DNA of 50,702 nucleotides from a virus. A program made the position numbers and the translations under genes. The stretch covers positions 1-50,702 of the IMG/VR virus record IMGVR_UViG_3300024339_000480, one strand, 5' to 3'. Of the stretch, positions 43,001 to 50,319 are shown in pieces. Position 1 is the stretch's first letter. Each line of letters starts with the position of its first letter. The notes beneath the pieces were generated by a model, which saw nothing but the letters and a program-made list of their open reading frames with translations, searched no databases and was not told the DNA's origin.

Positions 43001-45464
43001 CGATACTGTATTGAACCAATACGAAAGGCTAGTTGGTACCACAGTTAAACCAATTTCCGAAGATTTATTTAAGATATTAACAAAAGATATACTCAGCTTA
43101 AAAGCAGATGCAAATACATTTGCTTACAGTGATGGTGTTTTTAACCCTGATAATTTTGATGTTGTAGATTCAGCTACATTAAGCGGCATTGATAGAACTA
43201 TGGGTTACTATGACCCGGATGTTAATGATCCTGGGCTTAATCTTGCGTTATTAATTGATGGCATTGATTATCCTGGTGTAAAAGTTAAAGGTGTGTCATT
43301 CACAAGCACATACTCGGGTGTAGATGTTAGCACAATTGATGCTACTGTGGATGGGCATGGATTTATTACAGCATCGCAAGAGACATATAACAGTCATGCT
43401 CCTGAAGAATTAGTCCCAGGTAGTACATTCGATACATTAAATTTAACAGTACATACAAGACCTGGATTTGATTATACGAACAATGGACATGGGTTTGTAT
43501 TAGCTGAAATGATACATGAGTGTGCTGTTATTCCTTCTACAATTGATTTTACTGGACTAGTAAAACATTTAATTACAGTTACGGTAGTTAACATAACAAC
43601 AGGTAAAACACTGTACGAAGGTGTTAATTATACACTAGATTGGGCAAAACAATTAGTAACAGTAACAACAGGAGTATCAGAAGATGATTTTGTTAAAATC
43701 ATCGCGTATGAGATTGGCGGCGGTAATCAATTATATCGTAATACATACACAGGTAATGAATTTACAGATGGCAATCAATTAACTATTCCAGTTGAGTTAA
43801 ATGATATTACTGACATTTACATATTAGTTAATGGAGTTGAGGTTACAGCATTTACATCTGCGGCTATCAATGCTCCAACTGTCGACACAACATTAGTTAC
43901 AACAGACGTAGATACAGTAACAGCAGATGCTAGTGTTCCAGATACATTAGATTTAACAGTAATTGACTTTACAGCGGTGTATACATCGAACGACTTTATT
44001 TCGGTAACAGTATTCGGTGGTCAATCATTGGAACATGATCTTGTGACATCTGCTGGTGTTGAAGTAGAGTTAAATAGTCACCCAGAATCTGAAGTGTTTA
44101 TATCTGATGGTAGCACAACTAGCTTTACTTTAGGTATTGATATAAACGCTAGTGATTTAACGCCAGGCAAGAATAAATTAAATGCTATTGTTGAACACAA
44201 TGGCCTAAGGTTGCGTCCACCCGAAGGGATTCAATACATAGGCAATGGCACAACAACAGTGTATCGATTACCAACAAGTGGTGGAATAAATCATGATTTA
44301 ATTGTAGATGCTGACGTATTTGTGTTTACTAGAGAAACAGGAATACAGAATGCTCCATGGACATACGAAGAGTTAAAAATATTAACAACAGATTATACTA
44401 TAAGTCCTATTACTGGAGATGCTAGGTTTATAACATTTACAACACCGCTAGCACTAGATAACGAGATTGAAATATATATCACAACCAAAGCACGATATTC
44501 GTTTAGTAATGGATGGACTGGCACAACACCAGCGACACCTGATTTAATAATCAGCAGTACTGTTACGCTTGATGCATTGGATACTATTGCAATTACAGCA
44601 TGGCGCGAAGTTAGTGCATCAAGGGTATTAACGAATGTGTTTAAGGGACCGTTAGATTCAGAATTATTTGATAGTACACCTTTCGACACTATTGGCTTTG
44701 ATAATAGCGACGAAATTGTTGCTTTGTTTGGCACCGCAAATGTTTTTAACATTGGAAGAACGACCACAGATGATAGGTTGTGGGTTACATTTAATGGAAG
44801 AGTTCTAACATCAGATATAGATTATACACTAAGTGGAACCGTAGTTGTGATACCTGATATTGTAGTAGAAACGTTAATAGCAGATGATGTGGACGATTTT
44901 GATGTTGTTATTACTAGTTTTACACCTAATGTTGTACCTAGTAGCTTATCATACAGAGTATTTGATGATATGCGTGGTAATAAAGCAATGTATAAAGTAT
45001 CGGATACAAATACAACATACATAACCACCGCAATATTACCAACAGACAACACAATTTATGTAGAGACTGCTAGTGTATTAGAAGATCCTAATCTACCAGC
45101 AGGTAAGTTTGGTATTTTAAACGTAAATGGCGAGAGGATTACGTTTAGAGATAGGACATTAACTACAGCCGATACAATTACAATTACAGGTGATAGTGAT
45201 ATTACTATTGATTCTACTGATTCTATAACAGGATTGCGGAGAGGAACAGCAGGTACAGCAGTTATTGCACACCCAGTTGGTTCTACTGTGGTTGATTCGA
45301 GTGAGAAGAGTTTATTAGCATTCCGAGAAGCAAGTTCTAATCCATATCCAACTACATTAACGGATGGGGAATTCTTAGATGTTGGACTTATTGGATATAA
45401 TCGGAGTCTAGGGTCTCCTGTACAAGAGCAAGACACAATAGCAGTGAATTTTATCAAACGTTAA
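34077..45464 (+). CDS. Giant 3795-aa baseplate/tail structural protein in the gp7 position
   Basis: One uninterrupted frame of 11.4 kb. The N-terminus reads MARFRSVDLLPEIFKTSTNK, followed by SEIYSWDPLIDFDKFINYSQ and HWLPNGPDSVDV (about residues 117-142), motifs I associate with large post-gp6 proteins of marine T4-like phages. A Trp/Tyr-rich domain near 1270-1310 reads WEMLGLTIMPTWWEDEYGPA. The residues near 2822-2890 hold two GxGYxxxPxVxITG repeats; the C-terminal part is Thr/Asp-rich beta repeats. It follows gp6, where T4 has wedge proteins gp7 and gp8, so a fused or enlarged wedge/fibre-anchor role is inferred. No enzymatic motif was recognised. Confidence 0.5.
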   Translation: MARFRSVDLLPEIFKTSTNKKFLSATLDQLVQEPKVKKTQGFVGRKFGAGVDPSDDYVLEPTTIRSNYQFEPSVVFERDNPNDVITYPGLIDAVNVNGANTARHDLLFNSEIYSWDPLIDFDKFINYSQYHWLPNGPDSVDVSSSDIVLTDNFTVTQDFPVNAYNLSGSDGVNPTLTLVRGGSYTFNVIQPSNFYIQIEPGTDGLLNSSPNINTRSVLGVVNNGEDNGTVTFNVPDVDAQQFYYDLTDIESVDLATTARFDSIHGKYISELVDIDGITDLNNRTIVFLNDTPGDSADLGWQYLDLFDNETIPFDSVNFDNTVFIPLQADRYSIYRIIYVLDAEGDPYITLNKIQSIDNLEKFTIGFGDQYGNIGFYKNSTGFFEQIPLLTAVLNTLYYQDDTNPLMVGVINIVDEAEATVLNISDIIGQINYTSVNDVKFTNGLKVIFRGNVNPASFQNNEYYVECVGEGIQLIPVTSLVTPETYVNNLSESWDRLPWDSDLFGGALNAPLDLDYLTISRASLDLNAWSRSNRWIHIDVIEQTAEYNNTTAVIDNEVKAKRPIIEFKKGLRLFDHGTLSKDPVDIIDFTELDAFSNINGMLPGTVPLIDGYTIQEGARIIFAADTDNNVRNKIYEVRFEDFDGIGVDQIHLVPSSDADVEIDHVVVILFGTTLQGKMFRYTGTEWDEAQQKTAVNQAPLFDVFDTSSDSLASIAYTNSTFSGTPLFSYQVGAGVNDTVLDFPLTFQNINNIGDIVFDNNLYKDSFTFTLVNDESGLEVETTAKIEAGFPRVYTSRTDFSDKLGWTTFAEDDAIHQIFTFVYDANPLVLDVAPRIDINISAIKVFIENTFILPSEYTIVADNPSTTITFTSTVDIGSNIEVKIISEQNSQVGYYDIPYNLQNNIFNENSETLTLGSIRNHYTSIAQNVTNLEGVINGSNNTRDIGFLSSFGNAIIQHSAPVAPMATFLRNEEYDFFKSVKFVSEQYEKYKNQVLDYVARNDVFGLTANIILDNAIKTITHSKSPTSAFYLSDMVPSGTDFTSMTYTVTAISINSFATANVYDFTTANHASLLVYLNGDLLTVGMDYTVATDGPRIEVLVTLDEDDTVEIREYTSTVGSYMPSTPTKLGLYPKYLPKKYVDSSYINNTEVIQGHDGSITVGFGDIRDDVLLELETRIYNNIKVNSVLPIEPGDIIPGKFRNTSYSDIDITNILSTSFLSWVGWHRLDYRTQDYDSTNEFTFNYSTAGSSIDNSVLKGHWRGIYKHYFDTDTPHLTPWEMLGLTIMPTWWEDEYGPAPYTSGNLVLWDDLEAGIIKEPGNEHTDTRYVRPGLTTILPVNSLGELVSPFQSVVKDYNTVDFMKSWVVGDVAPVESSWRRSSDWPFVVQRLYALTKPAQFFALSVDRDRYAFDTTLQQFLYDGRTRLDTRTIEISDTDSKHSYTIWIRNYNKYHGFNQLTTLVDELANLNVKLCYRMASFTDKKYLKVFSDNISPDSDKPGLIIPDESYQLLLYKNQIFNEIQYSSVIVQRTSDGYAVHGNSITDRIFNILNSIPNQNFDTLTVGTDAFRIPKDFTNIITVVPYGYVFTSVNGVVDFLVSYGRFLEVQGFIFDRENGIVNWVQMAQEFIAWANQNWITGSLINLNPSATTLEFDKELSIVDSITQDQASLPLDQNMHPLTSDDYVIDRLDNSFKITMLNDKTVSYLKVKLTSFEHLLMLDNTSIFNDLIYNPTLGLRQNRVRINGLTTFEWNGQVDAQGFILSQTDTEEWKSNREYKKGNVVEYKNQLWSALVKIEPAEEFNISTWQLLDSNSISDGLLPNIANKAQQFTNYYDKKVANLETDGDLLGFGLTGFRQRSYLDALNLDDTSQYNVYSKLIREKGTKGNVDLFRSIKLDKQEYEYNTFENWAVREAIYGASDNNAFIDLSLSLTNLQSNPHVIEIGTTSEFVGIDQFINLTDVYRQSEVHSTKNILPITQPNLTTDINLPSAGFVHEDDVDIALFELSNITNTQVSSLVEDSTIWVAKDNAFDWNVYRAEEISATLITIGSGSITLTFNTSSGLAINDKIAIQHNNTTISSVHIVTAVEPTSADSIEVTVDNIVLTADQFGQVIVEGSIEDEIFVPSGDDIDNTADTILFTADSEVKVFKLLSARIPSISSNPYTSGKVWADDNYTTYEFNSSSSVFDVVRSQPTSIVDTSLINVIKLYYKDTSAILPIDFIDPINGKMLGVVDQNIDYTGAVDLALYNSDNSSDTLWGAEHIGEIWWDTIDVRFVDYNQNDIDYASKKWGTLFPGSTVSVYEWIESDFPPDRYQGKGTVRNTTDFTSMASINSSRIITTKYYFWVTNLPDINTKAGKTLSTMLISSYISSPAGSGVSYASLIKENVIGLHNVQNLLTSESVLHINYDKTFNNDNIFSEYSLIKEDKNTDFLTDNLYLKLLDSLIGVNTLGSIVPDPLLNDAEKYGVSFRPRQSMFIDKEKALTNYLTNFNTYIKQFAISEQNVFNLLDSKDPVPSVGSFDFQVLNLDELAFQNLLLVPAGFKYLVLTDSNNNNGWSIYEVDTRPSTFLVSTQSFRTNRYWDFIDWHDSSINSSVIPEETVTQFSDLLTLDVVEGTIAKVTTNPSNKFEFYRFDEGSWVRVALEDGTIAINITTAKDAPTELRQILKAINEEVLIGDMKIQRNVLMVLMFNYILSEQGNVNWLYKTSFVDVENNVRELARFPVFQQDNHDIIIDYITEAKPYHVLLKEFLFIYNKLDEVNGNVTDFDVPVYFDTTFGKFISPVLDYDGVILTSDQSNFDEDGIGLRVSNPNIWTTNPLDSWFTNHLLSIDSIIVSNGGTGYSVVPIVTITGDATTPATATARIDSAGQVIEITLDTAGSGYLTTPVVTITGGNGTDALAVPMMDNNKVRSLTTIIKYDRYQYDTTIVEWEPNIWHDGEQLFRQNNVVYKANSTHTHAVDHTADVSLTVTADMFLNADVAEFTYDTVLNQYERLVGTTVKPISEDLFKILTKDILSLKADANTFAYSDGVFNPDNFDVVDSATLSGIDRTMGYYDPDVNDPGLNLALLIDGIDYPGVKVKGVSFTSTYSGVDVSTIDATVDGHGFITASQETYNSHAPEELVPGSTFDTLNLTVHTRPGFDYTNNGHGFVLAEMIHECAVIPSTIDFTGLVKHLITVTVVNITTGKTLYEGVNYTLDWAKQLVTVTTGVSEDDFVKIIAYEIGGGNQLYRNTYTGNEFTDGNQLTIPVELNDITDIYILVNGVEVTAFTSAAINAPTVDTTLVTTDVDTVTADASVPDTLDLTVIDFTAVYTSNDFISVTVFGGQSLEHDLVTSAGVEVELNSHPESEVFISDGSTTSFTLGIDINASDLTPGKNKLNAIVEHNGLRLRPPEGIQYIGNGTTTVYRLPTSGGINHDLIVDADVFVFTRETGIQNAPWTYEELKILTTDYTISPITGDARFITFTTPLALDNEIEIYITTKARYSFSNGWTGTTPATPDLIISSTVTLDALDTIAITAWREVSASRVLTNVFKGPLDSELFDSTPFDTIGFDNSDEIVALFGTANVFNIGRTTTDDRLWVTFNGRVLTSDIDYTLSGTVVVIPDIVVETLIADDVDDFDVVITSFTPNVVPSSLSYRVFDDMRGNKAMYKVSDTNTTYITTAILPTDNTIYVETASVLEDPNLPAGKFGILNVNGERITFRDRTLTTADTITITGDSDITIDSTDSITGLRRGTAGTAVIAHPVGSTVVDSSEKSLLAFREASSNPYPTTLTDGEFLDVGLIGYNRSLGSPVQEQDTIAVNFIKR

Positions 45465-45501
45465 TGTTAATGTTATTTAAAAAAAAAAGGTAAATATAAC
45501 A

Positions 45502-46161
45502 ATGCAAGATGATCAAGTTAAAACAGTCAAAATATTGAAAAAAGAAGATAAAAAACCAGACGAGACTGGCACGATTCAAGTTGAAGGGCATATTAAGATA
45601 TTTGATCCAGACACTAAAGAAGTATTCGTCGAAAAAAGAAATGCAATTCATTACGAGCATATGTCAGAAGCATTAGTACAGAGTTTCGCAAACAAGAATT
45701 TAGGATATATCTATTCGATGTCATTTGGCAACGGCGGGTCAACCGTGGATCCAACTGGAATAATTACATATTTGCCAACTAATACAACAGGGCAAAATGC
45801 CGCCTTATATAACGAGACATACAGCAAAGTCGTTGATGATAATTCAACAACTAATACCGATATTAGCAGGAATAATTTAACAGTATCACACGTAGTAGGT
45901 AATGTATATACCGATGTATTAGTTAATTGTTTACTTGATTTTGGTGAGCCGGCAGGTCAGCAAGCATTTGATAATAGTACAAACCTAGATGGTAAGTTTG
46001 TATTTGATGAATTAGGGTTAAAAAGCTGGAATGGAAGTGTAAGTGATCTTAAATTAATAACACACGTTATCTTTCATCCAGTACAAAAGAGCTTAAACAG
46101 ACAGATCCAAATCGAATATACTATTCGAATACAAACATTAACGAATTTAAGTTCAACATAG
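45502..46161 (+). CDS. Structural protein of unknown role, baseplate module
   Basis: 219 residues with EGHIKIFDPDTKEVFVEKRN near the start, SMSFGNGGSTVDPTGIITYL in the middle (about 74-93), and a beta-rich end (RQIQIEYTIRIQTL). I do not recognise a named family. It lies between the giant protein and fibre-like genes and looks like a beta-sandwich virion protein. AAAAAAAAGGTAAATATAACA precedes the ATG, a usable ribosome site. Confidence 0.5.
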   Translation: MQDDQVKTVKILKKEDKKPDETGTIQVEGHIKIFDPDTKEVFVEKRNAIHYEHMSEALVQSFANKNLGYIYSMSFGNGGSTVDPTGIITYLPTNTTGQNAALYNETYSKVVDDNSTTNTDISRNNLTVSHVVGNVYTDVLVNCLLDFGEPAGQQAFDNSTNLDGKFVFDELGLKSWNGSVSDLKLITHVIFHPVQKSLNRQIQIEYTIRIQTLTNLSST

Positions 46162-46175
46162 GTACCAAAATAGAC

Positions 46176-46182
46176 ATAAATA
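46176..46182 (+). promoter_or_regulatory. Late promoter for the fibre gene (ATAAATA)
   Basis: CATAAATAAGT lies 30 bases before the ATG at 46206; ACGGAGATATAA supplies the ribosome site. Confidence 0.5.
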
Positions 46183-46205
46183 AGTAAAAAGACACGGAGA
46201 TATAA

Positions 46206-48134
46206 ATGGCTTATAGCATAAATTTAACAGATGCAACATTATTCGCAACTGTAGCGGATGGCACACAAAACACCAGTAGTTCAATGACGATCATCGGCAA
46301 GAACTTTTCGGGTTATGGTGAACAATTAGGTGAGAATTTTATTCGTCTGCTGGAAAGTAATGCAAATACGTCAGCTCCTAGTGCTCCATTAATAGGGCAA
46401 TTATGGTATGATAAGACAACTAATCTTATCAAAGCCTACAATGGCACTATTTTTAAGAGTTTAAGTGGAGCAGAAGCTAGTTTAACCGCACCAACATCGC
46501 CGATAGAAGGTGATTTATGGTTTAAAAATGATGATGATCAATTATATATTTACAATGGTGCCGCGTTTATATTGGTTGGACCACAAACAATTGCAGGATT
46601 AGGGTTAACTGGCGCAGTAGTAGAAGTTATTACTTCGGGCGCAACAACAATAAACCATACTGTTACTAAATTATATATCGAAAATACAGTAGTTGGTATA
46701 TGGAATGAAGATGCTGAGTTTACACCTGATGTTGCTATTACTGGGTTTGCAACGGTTAAGCCTGGTTTGCAAATGTCAACTACTGTTACAGGTGCATTAT
46801 TTCAAGGCACTGCTACAGATTCGCAATTACTTGATGGCATTGATAGTACTGGATTTCTAAGTGCATTATCAGATGATACAACTGCAGGGACATTAGGTGT
46901 CTTAAATGACGGCGGATTAGCAGTTGGTGTAGATAGTGATTTTACTGTTACAGTATCAGGCACTGATGTTACATTAGCTAATGCAACAGTTGGCGGCGAT
47001 ATGACTATTACCGTAGACGGCGTTGATGTTTTAAAATTCAACGATAGCGGGGTAGGGTCAAACGAGATGACTGGTCATTTCCTTCCAGCAACACACGATA
47101 CATATGATTTAGGTAGTGCTGATGTAAGATGGAAAGATTTATACATGACAGGAACATCTATTTATATGGGTGCTTCTGGCGCAACAGATGGTAAAATTTC
47201 ATGGGACAATGCAACTAGTACCTTCGCCTTCGAAGATGCAAGCGGCGGTACTGCTAATGTATCGAGTAATGTATCAGCCGGTAATGTTCAGCTTGGTGTT
47301 ACTACAGCTAACACAATCGACACTACGTCAGGAGGCTTAGTACTTGATAGTGCCGACGGTACTGTTATAATTAACGGTAATGTATCAGCCGGTAATGTTC
47401 AGCTTGGTGTTACTACAGCTAACACAATCGACACTACGTCAGGAGGCTTAGTACTTGATGGCGCCGACGGTACTGTTATAATTAACGGCAATTTAACCGT
47501 ATCTGGCACAACCACTACAGTTGATTCAACTACATTGAATGTAGTCGATCTTAATATTACTGTGGCCAATGGAGCGGCATCAGCGGCCGCGGCTAATGGT
47601 GCAGGTTTAACAGTTGATGGCCCAGCAGGTGCAACAATTACATATACAAATACTAACAATAGTTGGAATTTTAATAAAGATTTACAAATGGGAGCTAATA
47701 ACATCGTAACATCAGGTGAGTTCCAAGGTAAAGCAACATCAGCAGAGTACGCTGACTTAGCAGAGCGTTTCGAAGCAGATGAGATATATGTTCCCGGTAC
47801 AGTAGTGGAACTCGGCGGCGATAAAGAAGTAACACAATGTAACACTGATGCAAGTGAAAACGTATTTGGTGTTGTAAGTACAGATCCAGCTTATTTAATG
47901 AATTCAGGTATAGGCAATGATAATACACATCCTCCTATTGCATTAGCTGGTAGAGTACCAGTAAATGTTATTGGAGTGATAAACAAAGGCGATCGTTTAG
48001 TTACAGCAGGGAATGGGTTAGCTAGAGCCGCAAAAACAGGCGAAGCAACACTATTTAATGTAATAGGACGAGCATTAGAGAATAAGACTACTATTGGTAG
48101 TGGAAATATTGAACTAATCGTAAAGATTAACTAA
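46206..48134 (+). CDS. Tail fibre-like protein with repeat shaft and G2-type C-terminus
   Basis: 642 residues. The N-terminus has two copies of a short module (PLIGQLWYDKTTNLIKAYNG; PIEGDLWFKNDDDQLYIYNG), common in phage fibres for attachment. A beta-helical shaft with ATHDTYDLGSADVRWKDLYM follows, then a perfect 37-residue duplication. The C-terminus AEYADLAERFEADEIYVPGT and FGVVSTDPAYLMN plus ALAGRVPVNVIG resembles the G2/endo-type self-cleaving tail of fibres. Host recognition or fibre shaft is the likely role. It has its own late promoter. Confidence 0.5.
   Translation: MAYSINLTDATLFATVADGTQNTSSSMTIIGKNFSGYGEQLGENFIRLLESNANTSAPSAPLIGQLWYDKTTNLIKAYNGTIFKSLSGAEASLTAPTSPIEGDLWFKNDDDQLYIYNGAAFILVGPQTIAGLGLTGAVVEVITSGATTINHTVTKLYIENTVVGIWNEDAEFTPDVAITGFATVKPGLQMSTTVTGALFQGTATDSQLLDGIDSTGFLSALSDDTTAGTLGVLNDGGLAVGVDSDFTVTVSGTDVTLANATVGGDMTITVDGVDVLKFNDSGVGSNEMTGHFLPATHDTYDLGSADVRWKDLYMTGTSIYMGASGATDGKISWDNATSTFAFEDASGGTANVSSNVSAGNVQLGVTTANTIDTTSGGLVLDSADGTVIINGNVSAGNVQLGVTTANTIDTTSGGLVLDGADGTVIINGNLTVSGTTTTVDSTTLNVVDLNITVANGAASAAAANGAGLTVDGPAGATITYTNTNNSWNFNKDLQMGANNIVTSGEFQGKATSAEYADLAERFEADEIYVPGTVVELGGDKEVTQCNTDASENVFGVVSTDPAYLMNSGIGNDNTHPPIALAGRVPVNVIGVINKGDRLVTAGNGLARAAKTGEATLFNVIGRALENKTTIGSGNIELIVKIN
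47268..47489. repeat. 111-bp tandem duplication in the fibre shaft
   Basis: Two copies with a 111-base period encode NVSAGNVQLGVTTANTIDTT and on to GTVIING. They are almost identical in DNA, differing mainly at a Ser/Gly codon (agt to ggc) in LVLDSAD/LVLDGAD and at a GGT/GGC codon. A recent in-frame duplication. Confidence 0.5.
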
Positions 48135-48137
48135 ATA
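48131..48137 (+). promoter_or_regulatory. Late promoter (CTAAATA)
   Basis: CTAAATAAA overlaps the fibre gene stop and lies 30 bases before the ATG at 48161; AAAGGAAGAGAACA is a strong ribosome site. Confidence 0.5.
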
Positions 48138-48160
48138 AAATAATATAAAGGAAGAGAACA

Positions 48161-49138
48161 ATGGCATATACAACAGGTAATTTAATATTAGACGATCATT
48201 ACAATGAGTTTGCAAACAATGCGGCTAATAACATCAATAAGGTATGGGGTGCAGGATCTAGTAATTTTGGTTATGGACAGACTAATACAATTAGTAATGT
48301 AAGTGCTGGAACAACTATTTCGGCAACGCAATGGGCAGATTTATTAAATAGAATAAGTTCGGCCGCATCGCATCAAAACTCTAGTATTACTAGTATTACT
48401 AATCCAGTGTCAGAAGATACAATTAGTGCTTATACAGCATTAAGTGGAAACGTTACAACAATTAATACTAATAAGTTAAATGTATTGCAGAATGGTTCAG
48501 ATTCATCAAGCTCGTCTACTTATACATCTACATGGATTGCTAGTACTCAGCATATTTGGACGGTTACATTTAATTCGGATGCTCATGCACGTTATTTCTT
48601 TAATGCGGGCGGACAAATTCGTTTATCATTTAATTTATTAAATGAATCTAGCAATTCTAAAGACGTCGACTGGAATGATTTAACAAACGAGTGTGGAACA
48701 GTAGTGTTTACAGGTGGCTCGGGTAGTTCAGTAAATAACGCTGATTCACAAACATATACAGGCACAAATAGAGTAGGTGGTAGTGGTGCAACGCCTACTG
48801 TTGCTACTTCTACTGGACACAGTGATTTAACTACATCGAATGTGCAAATATTTAAGCAATTCTCCGACAATGCAACATATTCAAGTAATTATATTGCAAT
48901 TTTAGCTCGAGCAGATACTACTTATCCAGCGAATGTATTAACATTCACTGTAAACTGGGTCGATAATGCGGCTGATACACAAACTGATTCGGTTGGTAAT
49001 TCATTAACGCAAGATAATGTTACTGGTGACACAAGGGTTACTTTAACAATTCGACCACCGTCGACTACAAATCTTAATGCAGATACATGGACTGGAACAG
49101 GAATTGCAGTATTTGCAACTACACCTACTGGATCGTAG
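48161..49138 (+). CDS. Virion-associated fibre/receptor-type protein
   Basis: 325 residues. The N-terminus MAYTTGNLILDDHYNEFANN with WGAGSSNFGYGQTN and ATQWADLLNRISSAAS recalls small structural proteins common in marine T4-like phages. The C-terminal part is a Ser/Thr/Asn-rich beta domain (YFFNAGGQIRLSFNLLNESS; RVTLTIRPPSTTNLNADTW), like a jelly-roll or receptor-binding head. No enzyme motif is seen. It has its own promoter and is followed by a strong terminator, so it ends the baseplate/tail block. Confidence 0.5.
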   Translation: MAYTTGNLILDDHYNEFANNAANNINKVWGAGSSNFGYGQTNTISNVSAGTTISATQWADLLNRISSAASHQNSSITSITNPVSEDTISAYTALSGNVTTINTNKLNVLQNGSDSSSSSTYTSTWIASTQHIWTVTFNSDAHARYFFNAGGQIRLSFNLLNESSNSKDVDWNDLTNECGTVVFTGGSGSSVNNADSQTYTGTNRVGGSGATPTVATSTGHSDLTTSNVQIFKQFSDNATYSSNYIAILARADTTYPANVLTFTVNWVDNAADTQTDSVGNSLTQDNVTGDTRVTLTIRPPSTTNLNADTWTGTGIAVFATTPTGS

Positions 49139-49157
49139 TTAAAAACTACTAAGTTTT

Positions 49158-49190
49158 AATAAAAGAGGCAAATGCCTCTTTTATTTTGAT
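49158..49190 (+). terminator. Strong terminator after the tail module
   Basis: A perfect 12-bp stem (AATAAAAGAGGC / GCCTCTTTTATT) with loop AAAT and flanking T-rich sequence. The A/T symmetry suggests it works on both strands. Confidence 0.5.
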
Positions 49191-49198
49191 TAAATTTC

Positions 49199-49207
49199 TG
49201 TTATACT
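49199..49207 (+). promoter_or_regulatory. Extended -10 promoter (TGTTATACT)
   Basis: TG-T-TATACT places the start at about 49214, which is the ATG itself. No clear -35 is present. The message would be leaderless. Confidence 0.5.
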
Positions 49208-49213
49208 ATTACA

Positions 49214-49513
49214 ATGGACGAAGTTATTAAAAATGTTAAGGTTCGTTTTGATCATAATCAAAATAAACAAATACTAAAAGAGAAGTACGAAAGCAAAATG
49301 TTATTCGCATTACAAGGTGGAATGTGGGAAGCAGGACCTGATTTATTATCAACTCTGTCGGTCTGTTTAGACGATACAGCCGTTTTAACAGATCTATATA
49401 ATACGCCAGTACAAATTAATACCAAAGATTTATATAACGAAGCTCAAATGCGTTGGCAAGAACAGATGAATGCTTGGTTAGTAGAATACGAACAGTCTAG
49501 CAGAGAACGATGA
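49214..49513 (+). CDS. Small conserved-looking 99-aa protein
   Basis: Starts MDEVIKNVKVRFDHNQNKQI, then FALQGGMWEAGPDLLSTLSV and a C-terminal amphipathic helix (YNEAQMRWQEQMNAWLVEYE). I do not recognise a family. The layout resembles small phage proteins located between fibre and glycosyltransferase genes. There is no ribosome site; the promoter position suggests a leaderless message. Four bases overlap the next gene (ATGA), so the two are coupled. Confidence 0.5.
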   Translation: MDEVIKNVKVRFDHNQNKQILKEKYESKMLFALQGGMWEAGPDLLSTLSVCLDDTAVLTDLYNTPVQINTKDLYNEAQMRWQEQMNAWLVEYEQSSRER

Positions 49514-50319
49514 GTAAAGGTTGTTTAATAGTAGCGTTTAACAACAAAGATATAGACTATGTAAAATTAGCAAATTATAGTGTTAAGAATATTCAACGTC
49601 ACTTAGGCGTTAGTACTACTCTTATTACAGACCAAGAAGTTAAGTTTAAACATAACTTCGACCAAATAATTATCGTAGATAAACCTAACAGTAGTCCAAG
49701 AAATTTTCGTGACTTAGATAAAGCTGTGAATTGGATTAACTTCAATCGTTATCAGGCATTTGATTTTACTCCGTACGATCAAACCATATTGTTAGATGCA
49801 GATTATATCGTTGCTAGTAATCAGTTAAGTATTTTGTTTAAGTTAGACCGGAGTTTTTTATGCCATCGACATTCGTATGATATTGCTAGTCTAAATCCTA
49901 CTTTACCTAATACTTTTGGGTTATATAAAATGCCAATGGATTGGGCTACTGTGATTTATTTTAAGAAAGATAAAGTAGCTGAGAATATTTTTAATACAAT
50001 AAAAATGGTTCAAGATAATTACTCTCACTATGCATTATTATATAACTTTAATAATCGTCCTTTCAGGAATGATTATGCGTTAAGTATTGCGTTAAATATA
50101 AACAATGGGCATTTTAACAACATAAATGACTATTATATACCGTGGGATTTAGTATATGTTGATCCCAGACACGATATTAAAAGAATGGATTCAGATACAT
50201 ATCAAGTCAACTATTCACGCGAAGTAAATAAAAAATCTATGCTGTATAGAGTTATAGTTAAAGATCAAGATTTGCACGTTATGGGAAAGTCTTATTTAAA
50301 AAAATTATATGAAGATTGA
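49510..50319 (+). CDS. Glycosyltransferase, GT-A type
   Basis: 269 residues. The N-terminus MSKGCLIVAFNNKDIDYVKL with VKNIQRHLGVSTTLITDQ is the nucleotide-sugar binding half of a GT-A fold, and QTILLDADYIVASN carries the DxD metal motif (DAD, about residues 97-99). FDFTPYD precedes it, and CHRHSYDIA and WATVIYFKKD lie further on. The donor and acceptor are unknown; phage enzymes of this kind glycosylate virion proteins or DNA. It overlaps the 99-aa gene upstream and the next transferase downstream. Confidence 0.5.
   Translation: MSKGCLIVAFNNKDIDYVKLANYSVKNIQRHLGVSTTLITDQEVKFKHNFDQIIIVDKPNSSPRNFRDLDKAVNWINFNRYQAFDFTPYDQTILLDADYIVASNQLSILFKLDRSFLCHRHSYDIASLNPTLPNTFGLYKMPMDWATVIYFKKDKVAENIFNTIKMVQDNYSHYALLYNFNNRPFRNDYALSIALNINNGHFNNINDYYIPWDLVYVDPRHDIKRMDSDTYQVNYSREVNKKSMLYRVIVKDQDLHVMGKSYLKKLYED

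Noticed and set aside
47399-47928. Minus-strand frames opposite the fibre gene
   Set aside because: Shadows of the repeat-containing gene, overlapping each other and without ribosome sites.
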